A stretch of DNA of 64,000 bases from Hymenobacter cheonanensis (GCF_030581075.1 NZ_JAUQSW010000010.1:62001-126000); one strand, 5' to 3'. Numbered from the stretch's first letter, positions 52,391-61,046 are shown. Program-made: numbers and translations. The notes: generated by a model not told the origin, from the sequence alone.

Positions 52391-52984
52391 ATGCCCGTTC
52401 TCGTTGGCAAGCGTGCCCCTGCTTTTAAGGCCAAAGCCGTCATCGGCCAGCAGATAGAAGAAGAGTTTTCGCTCGACCGCTACCTCGGCAAGCGCTACGT
52501 GCTGCTGTTTTTTTACCCAGCCGATTTTTCGGGCCTCTGCCCTACCGAGCTGCTGGCGTTTCAGAAAATGCTGCCCGAGTTTGAGCGCCGGGGCGTGGCC
52601 GTAATCGGCTGCAGCACCGACTCGCACCAGGTGCACCAGGCCTGGCTGCGCACCCCGCTTGATGAGGGCGGTATTGTAGGCGTGACCTATCCGCTTATCG
52701 CCGACGCTACCAAAACCATCTCGGCCAACTACGACGTGCTGGCCGGGCACTTCGATTACAACGAGGCCGGCGAAATGGCCTTTATCGGCACGCCGCAGGC
52801 TTACCGGGGCTTGTTTCTGATTGACCGCGACGGGATTGTGCGCCACCAGCTCGTGAACGACCGCTTCCTGGGCCGCCGCATTTCCGACGCCCTGCGCATG
52901 GTCGATGCCCTGCGCCACTTCGAGGAATTTGGCGAAACCTGCCCCGCCAACTGGGAGGCCGAGGAGGCCGGCGACGCTGCCTAG
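52391..52984 (+). CDS. 2-Cys peroxiredoxin (AhpC/TSA family)
   Basis: 197 aa. Peroxidatic Cys in DFSGLCPTELLAF (usual DFTFVCPTE) and C-terminal resolving Cys in GETCPANW, so a typical 2-Cys Prx. No AhpF gene nearby; thioredoxin is the likely reductant. The start is the ATG at 52391; the upstream frame to 52286 is translated from a family C repeat. It is 406 bases from waaA start through a strong hairpin. Its PrxQ-type counterpart is at 10808-11263. Confidence 0.94.
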   Translation: MPVLVGKRAPAFKAKAVIGQQIEEEFSLDRYLGKRYVLLFFYPADFSGLCPTELLAFQKMLPEFERRGVAVIGCSTDSHQVHQAWLRTPLDEGGIVGVTYPLIADATKTISANYDVLAGHFDYNEAGEMAFIGTPQAYRGLFLIDRDGIVRHQLVNDRFLGRRISDALRMVDALRHFEEFGETCPANWEAEEAGDAA

Positions 52985-53005
52985 CGCTAAAAGCCGTAAT
53001 TTTGG

Positions 53006-53047
53006 GGCCGCGTCCGGACTTTTTCTTTCCGGACGCGGCCTTTTTTT
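53006..53047 (+). terminator. Terminator-like hairpin directly in front of waaA
   Basis: GGCCGCGTCCGGA (53006-53018) pairs with TCCGGACGCGGCC (53028-53040), then seven T. The T run reaches the predicted TTG start of waaA (53046-53048), so the transcript of the peroxiredoxin gene would end inside the waaA start region. Confidence 0.85.
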
Positions 53048-54290
53048 GCGCGTTTTATATTCTTTAGGTTTGGCGCTGTATGCGCTGCTGCTGCGGCTGG
53101 TATCGCCCTTCAACCCCAAGGCGGCTGCCTGGGTAGCGGGCCGCGAGGGGCTGCTAGCCCGCATAGCGCAGGCCCTGGCCGGCGAGGCCGCCCCGCGCCT
53201 GTGGGTGCACTGCGCCTCGCTGGGCGAGTTTGAGCAGGGCCGCCCGCTCATTGAGGGGCTGCGGCAGCAGTACCCGGGCCACAAAATTGTGCTCACGTTC
53301 TTCTCGCCCTCGGGCTACGAGGTGCGCAAAAGCTGGCCGGGGGCCGATTACGTGTTCTACCTGCCGCTCGACACGGCCGATAACGCCCGGCAATTTGTGG
53401 CGCTGGTGCAGCCGCAGCTGGCCATTTTCGTGAAGTACGAGTTCTGGTACTACTTCCTGCGCGAGCTGCGGCAGCGCGGCGTGCCGGCGGTAGTGGTGGC
53501 GGCTATTTTTCGGCCCAGCCAGATTTTCTTTAAGCCCTGGGGCGGGTTTTTTCGCGAAATCCTGGGCCAGCTTCAGCACATTTTTACGCAGAACGAAGCC
53601 TCGGCCGAGTTGCTGCGCGGCCTGGGCCTTGCCAGGGTGAGCGTGGCCGGCGATACCCGCTTCGACACCGTGGCGGCTACGGCACTGGCCCCGGCTAGGC
53701 CCCTGCCCCTGGCCGAAGCCTTCGTGGCCGATGGCGCGCCCGTGCTGGTAGCCGGCAGCACCTGGCCCGAAGACCTGCCCGCGCTGGCCCCGCTGCTGCG
53801 CAAGCACGCCCGCGCCATGCGCTTCGTGGTGGCCCCGCACGAGGTAAGCGAGGGGCATTTGCAGGAGATTGAGGCCGCCCTGCCGGGCCTCACGGTGCGC
53901 TACTCGCAGGCTAGCCCCGCCACGGTAGCCGAGGCCCGCCTGCTGCTCATCGATAACGTGGGTATGCTGAGCCAGCTCTACCGCTTCGGGCGCTTTGCCT
54001 ACATCGGCGGGGCGTTTGGGGCGGGGCTGCACAACACACTGGAGGCGGCGGCCTTCGGGCTGCCGGTGTTTTTTGGGCCGCGCTACGAGCGGTTTCAGGA
54101 GGCCGTGGAGCTGGTGCAGCTAGGGTGCGCCTTTGCGGTGCAGTCGCCCCAGCAGCTCGAAGCGGCCTTCGACCGGCTGTATTACAATGAGGAAGCCCGC
54201 CTGAAAGTGCAGGACCTGAGCCTCGACTACGTACACAGCCACGCCGGGGCCACGGGCCGCATTTTAAGTCAATTATCACTTACCAGTTAA
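53046..54290 (+). CDS. waaA: 3-deoxy-D-manno-octulosonate (Kdo) transferase
   Basis: 414 aa from a TTG codon. Adds Kdo to lipid A. Membrane-interactive N-terminus (LRVLYSLGLALYALLLRLVSPFNPKAAAWVAGR) is the usual beginning of Bacteroidota WaaA, LWVHCASLGEFEQGRPLIE carries the catalytic Glu, and LPLDTADNARQFV, KYEFWYYF, GDTRFDTV, YIGGAFGAGLHNTLE and FGPRYERFQEAVE are family marks. The frame runs back to 52905 (overlapping the peroxiredoxin), but that stretch would translate a terminator hairpin and has no WaaA resemblance; no ATG fits, so TTG at 53046 is preferred. Confidence 0.92.
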   Translation: MRVLYSLGLALYALLLRLVSPFNPKAAAWVAGREGLLARIAQALAGEAAPRLWVHCASLGEFEQGRPLIEGLRQQYPGHKIVLTFFSPSGYEVRKSWPGADYVFYLPLDTADNARQFVALVQPQLAIFVKYEFWYYFLRELRQRGVPAVVVAAIFRPSQIFFKPWGGFFREILGQLQHIFTQNEASAELLRGLGLARVSVAGDTRFDTVAATALAPARPLPLAEAFVADGAPVLVAGSTWPEDLPALAPLLRKHARAMRFVVAPHEVSEGHLQEIEAALPGLTVRYSQASPATVAEARLLLIDNVGMLSQLYRFGRFAYIGGAFGAGLHNTLEAAAFGLPVFFGPRYERFQEAVELVQLGCAFAVQSPQQLEAAFDRLYYNEEARLKVQDLSLDYVHSHAGATGRILSQLSLTS

Positions 54291-54317
54291 TAAATATAGA
54301 AGCGTATTATTTCACAA

Positions 54318-54710
54318 ATGTACATTATAGTTCAAATTTTAGCTGCCCAATACCACGCCTACCGCCGCCAGGGCAGTTCGGCTACAGAAAGCTTACTTTG
54401 GGTGAAAGTAACCAATAGCTTCCCGTTGGCTATGAGTGGCATGGCGTTACTATTTGTAGTCATAGCCACTACAATGAACAAGGAAAATGAACTTCGCCAA
54501 TGTCTAGCTCATACTATTGCCTACTTTTTCTATTTTTTACTTATAGGCGCTTTCTATTGTCTGCACATCTTTGTTCGTAAGCAGCAGCGCATTATTACTG
54601 AACCAATTGGAGAAGATGCTTTTCAGCTAGGTAGGCTGTTAGGTTGGACTTACTTAGTAGTATGTATGATTCTTTCAATTGGGTTGGTTATAGTTTGTAG
54701 TCCGCTTTAG
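54318..54710 (+). CDS. Low-GC hypothetical membrane protein
   Basis: 130 aa, no family recognised. Three hydrophobic segments (about residues 36-52, 68-89, 109-127) with a basic KQQRR loop. Composition is strikingly A+T-rich (hand count 20/60 in 54481-54540 and 25/60 in 54541-54600, about 38 percent G+C) and codons differ from all neighbours. Initiation at ATG 54318 is 28 nt after the waaA stop; the 76 nt before rsgA are also A+T-rich. It looks like a recently acquired or orphan gene inserted between two housekeeping genes. Confidence 0.6.
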   Translation: MYIIVQILAAQYHAYRRQGSSATESLLWVKVTNSFPLAMSGMALLFVVIATTMNKENELRQCLAHTIAYFFYFLLIGAFYCLHIFVRKQQRIITEPIGEDAFQLGRLLGWTYLVVCMILSIGLVIVCSPL

Positions 54711-54786
54711 TACTATGTGCTTACCAGTTTCCTTCGCTCATTAAGGCTCTTACGCAGCAGGCGCGTAATGCTATCAGGAATATTAA

Positions 54787-55713
54787 ATGACTGGAATAAT
54801 AGTCAAATCTACCGGCTCGTGGTACGTGGTGCGCGACCGCGAAACCAGCCAGCTGCACCGCTGCCGGCTGCGGGGCAAGTTCAAGAACAAGGGCCTGAAG
54901 GTGAGTAACCCCCTGGCCGTGGGCGATGTGGTAGAATTTGAGGTGCCCGAGCAATCGGAGGGCGCGGGCGTGATTCACACCATCGCGCCGCGCCGCAACT
55001 ACATCATCCGGCGCTCGGTGCACAAGAGCGAGCACGCCCACATTGTGGCGGCCAACCTCGACCAGGCCCTGCTGGTGGTTACGCTGGTATCGCCGGCTAC
55101 CTCGTTTGGGTTTATCGACCGCTTTCTGGTTACGGCCGAGGCCTATCACATTCCGGCCAAGCTGATTTTCAATAAGTCGGACCTCTACGACGAGGACACG
55201 CTGGATTATCAGCAGCAGATAGCCGGCATGTATGCCAGCCTGGGCTACCCCAGCGTGCTGTGCTCGGCCGAAACCGGCGATAACGTGGCTACCGTGGCCT
55301 CGCTGCTGCCCAACAAGGTGTCGCTGCTCTCGGGCCACTCGGGCGTGGGCAAGAGCACGCTCATCAACGAGCTGGTACCGGATTTGGACCTGAAAACGGC
55401 CGAAATCAGCGCCTTCTCCGACAAGGGCAAGCACACCACCACCTTCGCCGAGATGCTGGAGATAGTGCCCGGCACCTACCTCATCGACACGCCCGGCATC
55501 AAGGAGCTAGGCCTCGTAGATGTGCCCGCGGCCGAGTTGGCCGGCTATTTTCCCGAGATGCGCGCCCTGCTCGGCCAGTGCCGCTACCACAACTGCCAGC
55601 ACGTGCACGAGCCCGGCTGCGCCGTGCGCGAGGCCATGGACCAGGGCAAGCTGGCCGTGCCGCGCTACGAAAGCTACGTGAGTATGCTCCACGACGAGGA
55701 CAACCGGCACTAG
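54787..55713 (+). CDS. rsgA: Ribosome small-subunit GTPase RsgA
   Basis: 308 aa circularly permuted GTPase for 30S maturation. N-terminal OB fold, then permuted motifs: G4 NKSD (about 129-132), G5 CSAET (159-163), G1 GHSGVGKST (183-191), G3 DTPGIKELGL; the C-terminal zinc motif C-x-Y-H-N-C-Q-H-x-H-x-P-x-C (CRYHNCQHVHEPGC) is complete. The start ATG (MTGIIVKSTGSWYVV) matches the family. Its G+C returns to the genomic level at about codon 10, directly after the low-GC island. Confidence 0.95.
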   Translation: MTGIIVKSTGSWYVVRDRETSQLHRCRLRGKFKNKGLKVSNPLAVGDVVEFEVPEQSEGAGVIHTIAPRRNYIIRRSVHKSEHAHIVAANLDQALLVVTLVSPATSFGFIDRFLVTAEAYHIPAKLIFNKSDLYDEDTLDYQQQIAGMYASLGYPSVLCSAETGDNVATVASLLPNKVSLLSGHSGVGKSTLINELVPDLDLKTAEISAFSDKGKHTTTFAEMLEIVPGTYLIDTPGIKELGLVDVPAAELAGYFPEMRALLGQCRYHNCQHVHEPGCAVREAMDQGKLAVPRYESYVSMLHDEDNRH

Positions 55714-55754
55714 GGCTACTCGCTATTCAGCTTATCCCTGCCTTTGCAAAGGCA

Positions 55755-55856
55755 AAAAACGTTTGTCATGCTGAGCTTGTCGAAGCATCTCTACCGGGCC
55801 GCTAGGGTGTCGTTCGGTAGAGATGCTTCGACAAGCTCAGCATGACAAACGTTTTT
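55755..55856. repeat. Family C inverted repeat, copy 2
   Basis: 42-nt arms (55755-55796 and 55815-55856) are perfectly complementary, with the core GTCATGCTGAGCTTGTCGAAGCATC and an 18-nt loop. Placed between convergent rsgA and the Tat oxidoreductase gene. Family C sequences are known as dispersed palindromes in several bacterial phyla. Confidence 0.95.
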
Positions 55857-55892
55857 ACTTTCTAAAAAGAAACGGCTTTGCTCCTATAACCA

Positions 55893-57251
55893 TCAGTAGG
55901 TAAACACCTTACCACCTACCATCACCTCCTGCGTTTTCTCATCAAACGTGGCTTTGAGGCCGGTGTGGGCGGCAGCCGTGGTCATGATGTTGGCGATGGA
56001 GTGGCTGTAGCCGGCCTCCACGGGTGCGTGGGGCTGCTGGCGGCTGCGCACGCACTCCATCCAGTTGCGCACGTGGTTGGAGGTGAGTACGTCGCCGCCG
56101 GTATTGGCCGAGGCTACTACGGCTTCGCTGCTGGCCAGGCTGAACTCGGGCAGCAGGTTGGGCGGCATGTGCATGGCCTCAGCTGCCTGCCTGGTGAGGC
56201 CGCCGGTGGGCGATACGCGGTTGGTAATCAGGTTCAATTCGCCGCCGTTGGAGTAGTAGATTTCGGCCGGGTGCTCGTCGCCGTTGTGCATACGCGAGCC
56301 GAACGTGACCTGGAAGCCGCTGCCAGGGTCCTGGGCGGGGCCGTAGTCGAACACCGCCGTGAGGGTATCCCAGTTGCGGCGGCCGTCTTTCCACACGTAG
56401 ATGCCGCCGTTGGCTACCACGCTGCGCGGGTGGGCTAGCCCCGTAAACCAGTGCACGGTGTCAATCTGGTGGCTCATCCACTGGCCCGGCAGGCCCGACG
56501 AGTAGGGCCAGAACAGGCGGTACTCCAGGTACTTGCGCGGGTCGTAGGCTTCGGCGGGGCGGTTCATCAGGTAGCGCTTCCAGTCGATGTCGGCCTCGCG
56601 AAGCTGGGCCACCAGCTCGGGGCGGCGCCAGCGGCCGGGCTGGTTCACGTTCCAGGTCAGCTCGACCATCGTGATGGGCCCGAACTTACCCGACTTGATG
56701 AACTGCTCGGCGGCCATGTAGTTGGTGCCGCTGCGGCGCTGCGAGCCAATCTGCACAATCTGCCTGGAGCCCTTGATGGCCTTGAGCGCGGCGCGGTTAT
56801 CGGCCATCGTCTCGGCGAAGGGCTTCTCCACGTAGGCGTCGCAGCCGGCCTGCACGGCCTCGATGGCGTGCAGCGCGTGCTGAAAATCGGCGGTGCCGAT
56901 AAACACGGCATCTACGCTTTTGCTGGCGTAAAGCTCGTCGTTGTTGCGGTAGGCGGCCACGGGGTGGCCTAGCTTTTCTTTCCACGCGGCGGCGCCCTCG
57001 TCGCGGCGCTTGCTCCAGATATCGGACACGCCTACCACGTCGAAATTCAGCGCCTTGTAGTGCTGCAAAAAGCAGGGCAGGTGCGAGTTGCGGTGGCGGT
57101 CGGAGAAACCGACCACGCCCACCCGCACCCGGTCATTGGCCCCGATAATGCGCTTGTAGCTGCTGGCCGACCATGTAGTGCGGGGCAGCACGAGCGCGCC
57201 CGCGCTGGCCAGGGCTACTTGTTGAAGAAACTGACGACGCGGCTGCGACAT
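55893..57251 (-). CDS. Secreted Gfo/Idh/MocA oxidoreductase with Tat signal
   Basis: 452 aa. Twin-arginine signal RRQFLQQVALASAGALVLP (about 5-23) indicates folding with cofactor before export, as for glucose-fructose oxidoreductase. Rossmann fold VRVGVVGFSDRHRNSHLP, dinucleotide site region, and catalytic EKPF (Lys of the Gfo/Idh family). A C-terminal beta-sheet domain carries RLFWPYSSGLPGQWMSHQIDTVHWF and DEHPAEIYYSNGG. Likely oxidises a sugar C3 hydroxyl in the periplasm. Downstream gene (57426-58814) is DUF1080, with a family A repeat between them. Same strand as the DUF1080 gene, so possibly one transcript. Confidence 0.92.
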   Translation of the reverse strand: MSQPRRQFLQQVALASAGALVLPRTTWSASSYKRIIGANDRVRVGVVGFSDRHRNSHLPCFLQHYKALNFDVVGVSDIWSKRRDEGAAAWKEKLGHPVAAYRNNDELYASKSVDAVFIGTADFQHALHAIEAVQAGCDAYVEKPFAETMADNRAALKAIKGSRQIVQIGSQRRSGTNYMAAEQFIKSGKFGPITMVELTWNVNQPGRWRRPELVAQLREADIDWKRYLMNRPAEAYDPRKYLEYRLFWPYSSGLPGQWMSHQIDTVHWFTGLAHPRSVVANGGIYVWKDGRRNWDTLTAVFDYGPAQDPGSGFQVTFGSRMHNGDEHPAEIYYSNGGELNLITNRVSPTGGLTRQAAEAMHMPPNLLPEFSLASSEAVVASANTGGDVLTSNHVRNWMECVRSRQQPHAPVEAGYSHSIANIMTTAAAHTGLKATFDEKTQEVMVGGKVFTY

Positions 57252-57290
57252 GGCTAGGGTGGGTTGGGTGGGAAAATTGGTCTGGCGTGA

Positions 57291-57413
57291 ACCTCACCCC
57301 CCGGCCCCCTCTCCTTGGGGAGAGGGGGAGCCACGGCGGTATGGGCTTTGGCTTATATTAAAAGGTCTGCAGGCTCCCCTTCTCCCCAAGGAGAGGGGGC
57401 CGGGGGGTGAGGT
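57291..57413. repeat. Family A inverted repeat, copy 3
   Basis: Arms 57291-57332 and 57372-57413, nearly perfectly complementary, each with the CCCCTCTCC / GGAGAGGGG inner hairpin. Located between the DUF1080 gene and the downstream Tat oxidoreductase gene, i.e. inside a likely transcription unit, as with copy 1. Confidence 0.9.
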
Positions 57414-57425
57414 AAATCGACCGCG

Positions 57426-58814
57426 CTACTTCAGCTCCTTCAGCTTGATGCTGCGGAACGACACGCGGTTGCCGTGGTCTTGCAGCAGCAGGTGGCCGGC
57501 TTTGGCCTCGCCAAAGTTGGGCCAGATGTGGTACTTGCTCTGGGCCACCAGGTCGCGAAATTCTTTAGAGCCGCGCTCGTATTCAAGCACTTTGGCGCCG
57601 TTGAGGTAGTGCTCGACGTGGTTGTTGGGGTACACCACCACGCGGCCCACGTTCCACTCGCCGATGGGGTGCACGAAGCGCACGGGCTTGTCGGCCGTCT
57701 TCAGGTCGTAGAGCGAGGCTAGCGTGCGGTCGCCGTCGCGGCCCAGCTTGGCATCGGGGTGCAGGGCATCGTCGAGCACCTGGTATTCGAGGCCGATGGC
57801 CGAGCCGTCGGTTTTTTCGGCCAGGGTCACGAAGTATTTCACGCCGCTGTTGGCGCCCGGCGTCAGCTTAAACTCGAATGACAAATCGAAGGCGCTGTAC
57901 TCGGCCTGGCTCACAATGTCGCCGCCGTTGGCCGCTTCCTTGCCTTCGGAGGGCAACACGGTCAGGGTGCCGTCGGCAATCTGCCAGCCCTGGGCGGGGA
58001 AGGCCGCGCCCTTCGCGCTACGCCAGCCCTGGCTGGTTTTGCCGTCGAACAGCAGCTTCCAGCCGTGCTGCTTTTCGTAGGCATTCAGGTAGTTGGGCAC
58101 GAAATTGACCACGTAGATATCGGCCGGGAAAGCGCTCGGCTTGAGGTCGGTGGTTTTGATGCGAATGTTTTTGAAGTACACCCGCTGCCCGGCCTGGGCA
58201 GCCTCGCCCACGGCGTGCACCTGCAAGCCAATGAAGCCACTCGGGTCCACGGGGTCTACCACGTAGGCCACGGGCACACCGTTGACCCAGGTTTTCAGCT
58301 CGTTGCCCAGGCACTCTATTTTGAGGTGGTTGTACTGGCCCACTTTGAACGCCGTTTTGGCCTGGGGGTGCAAATCCAGGGGATACAGCCACTGGCGGCG
58401 GGCCTCGTCGTAGACGCCGCCCGACCAGCTGCGGGCCGAGGGGTCAACCTCAACCTGCCGGCCGTAGACCTTGCCCGGCTGCTCGGCCGAGTTGAAATGG
58501 CTGCGCGTTTGCACGCCCGAGTTGCTCGTGGGGTCATCGATTTTCACGTCCAGCTCCAGCACGTAGTCGCCGTACTCTTTTTCCGTCACCAGAAAAGTAT
58601 TGCCCGAGTTGGGCACGCTCGTGCCCACAATGGCGCCGTTTTCGACCTTGTACTCGGCGGTGCCCCCTAGCCGCTTCCAGCCGGTAAGGGTTTTGCCATC
58701 GAAGAGGTTCTGCCAGGTTTCGGCCGCGGGCGCTGCTGGCCGCGTGTGAAACGAGAAAAGCAGCGAGGCAGCCGCGCTGGCCGCCAGCACGCAGGTTTTG
58801 CGAAGGAAGTTCAT
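57426..58814 (-). CDS. Double DUF1080 (3-keto-disaccharide hydrolase fold) secreted protein
   Basis: 462 aa. Signal peptide MNFLRKTCVLAASAAASLLFSF; an ATG at 58814 is chosen because upstream Met is only a TTG. Two concanavalin-like DUF1080 domains follow: the first at about 35-215 (LFDGKTLTGWKRLGG, YVLELDVKI, NSGVQTRSHF) and the second at about 245-460 (LLFDGKTSQGWRSAKG, SFEFKLTPGANSGVKYFV, EYQVLDDALHPDAK). DUF1080 proteins bind or split 3-keto-glycosides made by Gfo/Idh-type dehydrogenases. Adjacent Gfo/Idh genes fit this route. Confidence 0.92.
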   Translation of the reverse strand: MNFLRKTCVLAASAAASLLFSFHTRPAAPAAETWQNLFDGKTLTGWKRLGGTAEYKVENGAIVGTSVPNSGNTFLVTEKEYGDYVLELDVKIDDPTSNSGVQTRSHFNSAEQPGKVYGRQVEVDPSARSWSGGVYDEARRQWLYPLDLHPQAKTAFKVGQYNHLKIECLGNELKTWVNGVPVAYVVDPVDPSGFIGLQVHAVGEAAQAGQRVYFKNIRIKTTDLKPSAFPADIYVVNFVPNYLNAYEKQHGWKLLFDGKTSQGWRSAKGAAFPAQGWQIADGTLTVLPSEGKEAANGGDIVSQAEYSAFDLSFEFKLTPGANSGVKYFVTLAEKTDGSAIGLEYQVLDDALHPDAKLGRDGDRTLASLYDLKTADKPVRFVHPIGEWNVGRVVVYPNNHVEHYLNGAKVLEYERGSKEFRDLVAQSKYHIWPNFGEAKAGHLLLQDHGNRVSFRSIKLKELK

Positions 58815-58961
58815 GGGGTGGGAAAAGGAAAGCAAACCGTAAGCGCCTTAAAAGTAGCTGCCGGGCCGCTTATGCGCCCTAAGCAGCCTCGTTAACCCTA
58901 CCAGGGCAACCCGCGCCGCCCGGCCCGAGTATGCGACCCCGCACCCCTCCTCCCCGCTCCG

Positions 58962-60062
58962 ATGCCTAAACTACTGGCGGCCATCGCCGCCCTACTACTC
59001 TTGGTTTTACTCGGCCACCCGGCCGCCGCACAGGCTAGCCCCCCGCTGCGGGTGGGCGTAGCCGGCCTCACGCACACGCACGTGCACGGCATTCTGGGCC
59101 GGGCCAAGCGCGGCGATATCATCATCGTGGGCATTGCTGAGCCCAACCGCGAACTGGCCCGCCGCTACCTGCAGCAGTATGGCCTACCAATGAGCTTGGT
59201 TTATAACACGCTAGACGAAATGCTGGCCAAAACCAAGCCCGAGGCCGTGACGGCCTTCGGCACCATTTACCAGCACCTGGAAGTGGTGCAGGCCTGCGCG
59301 CCCAAGGGTATTCACGTGATGGTGGAGAAGCCGCTGGCCGTGAGCCTGGACCACGCCCGGCAAATGCAGGCGCTCGCCCAAAAGCATCACATTCACCTGC
59401 TTACCAACTACGAAACCACCTGGTACGGCTCCAACCGCCAGGCCTATCAGCTGGTGCAGGACAAGGCCATCGGCGAGGTGCGCCGGATGGTAGCCCACGA
59501 TGGCCACCAGGGACCCAAGGAAATCGGCGTTAACAAAGAATTTCTGGACTGGCTCACCGATCCGGTTCAGAATGGCGGCGGGGCGCTGCCCGATTTTGGC
59601 TGCTACGGCGCCGACCTCATGACCTGGCTCATGCACGGCGAGCGCCCCCTGTCGGTGACGGCCAGCGCCTTGCACATCAAGCCCGACGTGTATCCCAAGG
59701 TGGAAGACGACGTGACCATTCTGGTTACCTATGCGAAGGCGCAGGGCGTCATTCAGGCCTCCTGGAACTGGCCCTACGCCCGCAAGGACCTCGAAGTGTA
59801 CGGCCAGACTGGCTCGGTCATCGCCCTCGACCGCGACCACCTGCGCGTGCGGCGCACCGAAAAAGAGCCCGCCCACGACGAAACCGTGGCCCCGCCCCCG
59901 GCGCCCTACGACGAGCCCTTCGCCTACTTGGCGGCCGTGGTGCGCGGCACCGCGCCCGAGGATGTGCTGTCTTCGCTGCCCACCAACATGCTGGTGGTCG
60001 AGATTCTGGACGCCGCCCGGCAGTCTATCAAAGAAGGCCGCACGGTGCAGCTGCCGCGCTAG
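58962..60062 (+). CDS. Secreted Gfo/Idh/MocA oxidoreductase (Sec signal)
   Basis: 366 aa. Signal peptide LLAAIAALLLLVLLGHPAAAQ, then Rossmann fold PLRVGVAGLTHTHVHGILGR (an unusual GLTHTH in place of GxGxxG), catalytic EKPLAVSLDHARQM and a family C-terminal domain. Compared with the Tat-exported relative at 55893-57251 this one uses the Sec signal, so cofactor binding would have to follow export, unless the signal is non-cleaved. Divergent from the DUF1080 gene across 147 nt, convergent with the cytosolic Gfo/Idh. The role is probably sugar C3 oxidation or reverse reduction. Confidence 0.9.
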   Translation: MPKLLAAIAALLLLVLLGHPAAAQASPPLRVGVAGLTHTHVHGILGRAKRGDIIIVGIAEPNRELARRYLQQYGLPMSLVYNTLDEMLAKTKPEAVTAFGTIYQHLEVVQACAPKGIHVMVEKPLAVSLDHARQMQALAQKHHIHLLTNYETTWYGSNRQAYQLVQDKAIGEVRRMVAHDGHQGPKEIGVNKEFLDWLTDPVQNGGGALPDFGCYGADLMTWLMHGERPLSVTASALHIKPDVYPKVEDDVTILVTYAKAQGVIQASWNWPYARKDLEVYGQTGSVIALDRDHLRVRRTEKEPAHDETVAPPPAPYDEPFAYLAAVVRGTAPEDVLSSLPTNMLVVEILDAARQSIKEGRTVQLPR

Positions 60063-60065
60063 GGG

Positions 60066-61046
60066 CTACTCGCCGGGGTAGCGCAGGCCGATTTGGGCCC
60101 GCACGGCGTCGAGCGTGCGCATCAGGTCGAGGCTGAAGGCCAGCGGCAGCAGCGGGCTTTCGGCCAGGCCCTGCGCCAGGCACTCCTGCACGTGGGCCGC
60201 TTCGTAGTGGTAGCCGAGGCCGGTTTTAGGATACGGAATTATTTCCGGCGCCTGCTCGGGTCGGTGAATTTCTATTCCATTAGGGGCATGAAACCGGCCC
60301 GTAAGGTGCAGCTGGCCCGCGGTGCCGTAGAGCACGCAGTAGTTGTTGGTGGTGGCGGCCAGCGTGGAAAACAGGCTGGCCGTGGCCCCGCTGGCGTGGG
60401 CTAGCGCCACCACGCAAGCCAGGTCGACGCCGGTGGGCGCGGGCGCAGCCACGGCGCGCACCGTGGCCGGCACGCCCAAAAACAACTGACTGATAAACAA
60501 CGGGTACACCCCAATATCCAACAGCGAGCCGCCGGCCAGCGCGGGGTCGAACAGCCGCGACGTGGGCTTAAAATCAGTGATGAAGCCGAAGTCGGCCGCC
60601 AGGTGCCTCACCTCGCCGATGGCGCCGGCCTGCACCAGGGCAAGCGCGTGTTTGATGGCCGGGAAGAAGCGCGTCCAGAAGGCTTCCATCAGAAATACGC
60701 CGCGCTGCTGGGCTAGCTGTATCATTTCCTGGGCCTGGCCGGCGTTCTGGGCAAAGGCTTTTTCGCAGAGCACGGGCAGGCCGGCGCGCAGGCACAGCAG
60801 CGCGTGGGCGTGGTGCTCGGAGTGCGGCGTGGCAATGTACACGGCGTCGATATCGGGCACGGCCAGCAAGTCTGCATAGCTACCCACGGCGTGGGGCGCG
60901 CCGTGGGTGGCGGCAAACTCCTGGGCTTTGGCCAGGCTGCGCGAGGCTACGGCGTGCAGCCTGGCCTGCGGCACGAGCGCCAGGTCGGCGGCAAACTTGT
61001 GGGCGATGTTGCCCAGGCCCAGAATGGCCCAGTTGAAAGTGCGCAT
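60066..61046 (-). CDS. Gfo/Idh/MocA family oxidoreductase (cytosolic)
   Basis: 326 aa, no signal peptide. Start MRTFNWAILGLGNIAHKFAADLALVP with GLGNIA nucleotide motif; CEKAFAQNAGQAQEM carries the catalytic Lys; EAFWTRFFPAIKHAL, DFGFITDF, GGSLLDIGVYPLFIS are typical of the dihydrodiol-dehydrogenase-like branch. The open frame goes to 61802 but the extra 252 residues are translation of the opposite strand. Convergent with the Sec-exported relative (4-nt gap to its stop) and divergent from the beta-hydroxyacid dehydrogenase gene; may convert imported keto-sugars. Confidence 0.92.
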   Translation of the reverse strand: MRTFNWAILGLGNIAHKFAADLALVPQARLHAVASRSLAKAQEFAATHGAPHAVGSYADLLAVPDIDAVYIATPHSEHHAHALLCLRAGLPVLCEKAFAQNAGQAQEMIQLAQQRGVFLMEAFWTRFFPAIKHALALVQAGAIGEVRHLAADFGFITDFKPTSRLFDPALAGGSLLDIGVYPLFISQLFLGVPATVRAVAAPAPTGVDLACVVALAHASGATASLFSTLAATTNNYCVLYGTAGQLHLTGRFHAPNGIEIHRPEQAPEIIPYPKTGLGYHYEAAHVQECLAQGLAESPLLPLAFSLDLMRTLDAVRAQIGLRYPGE

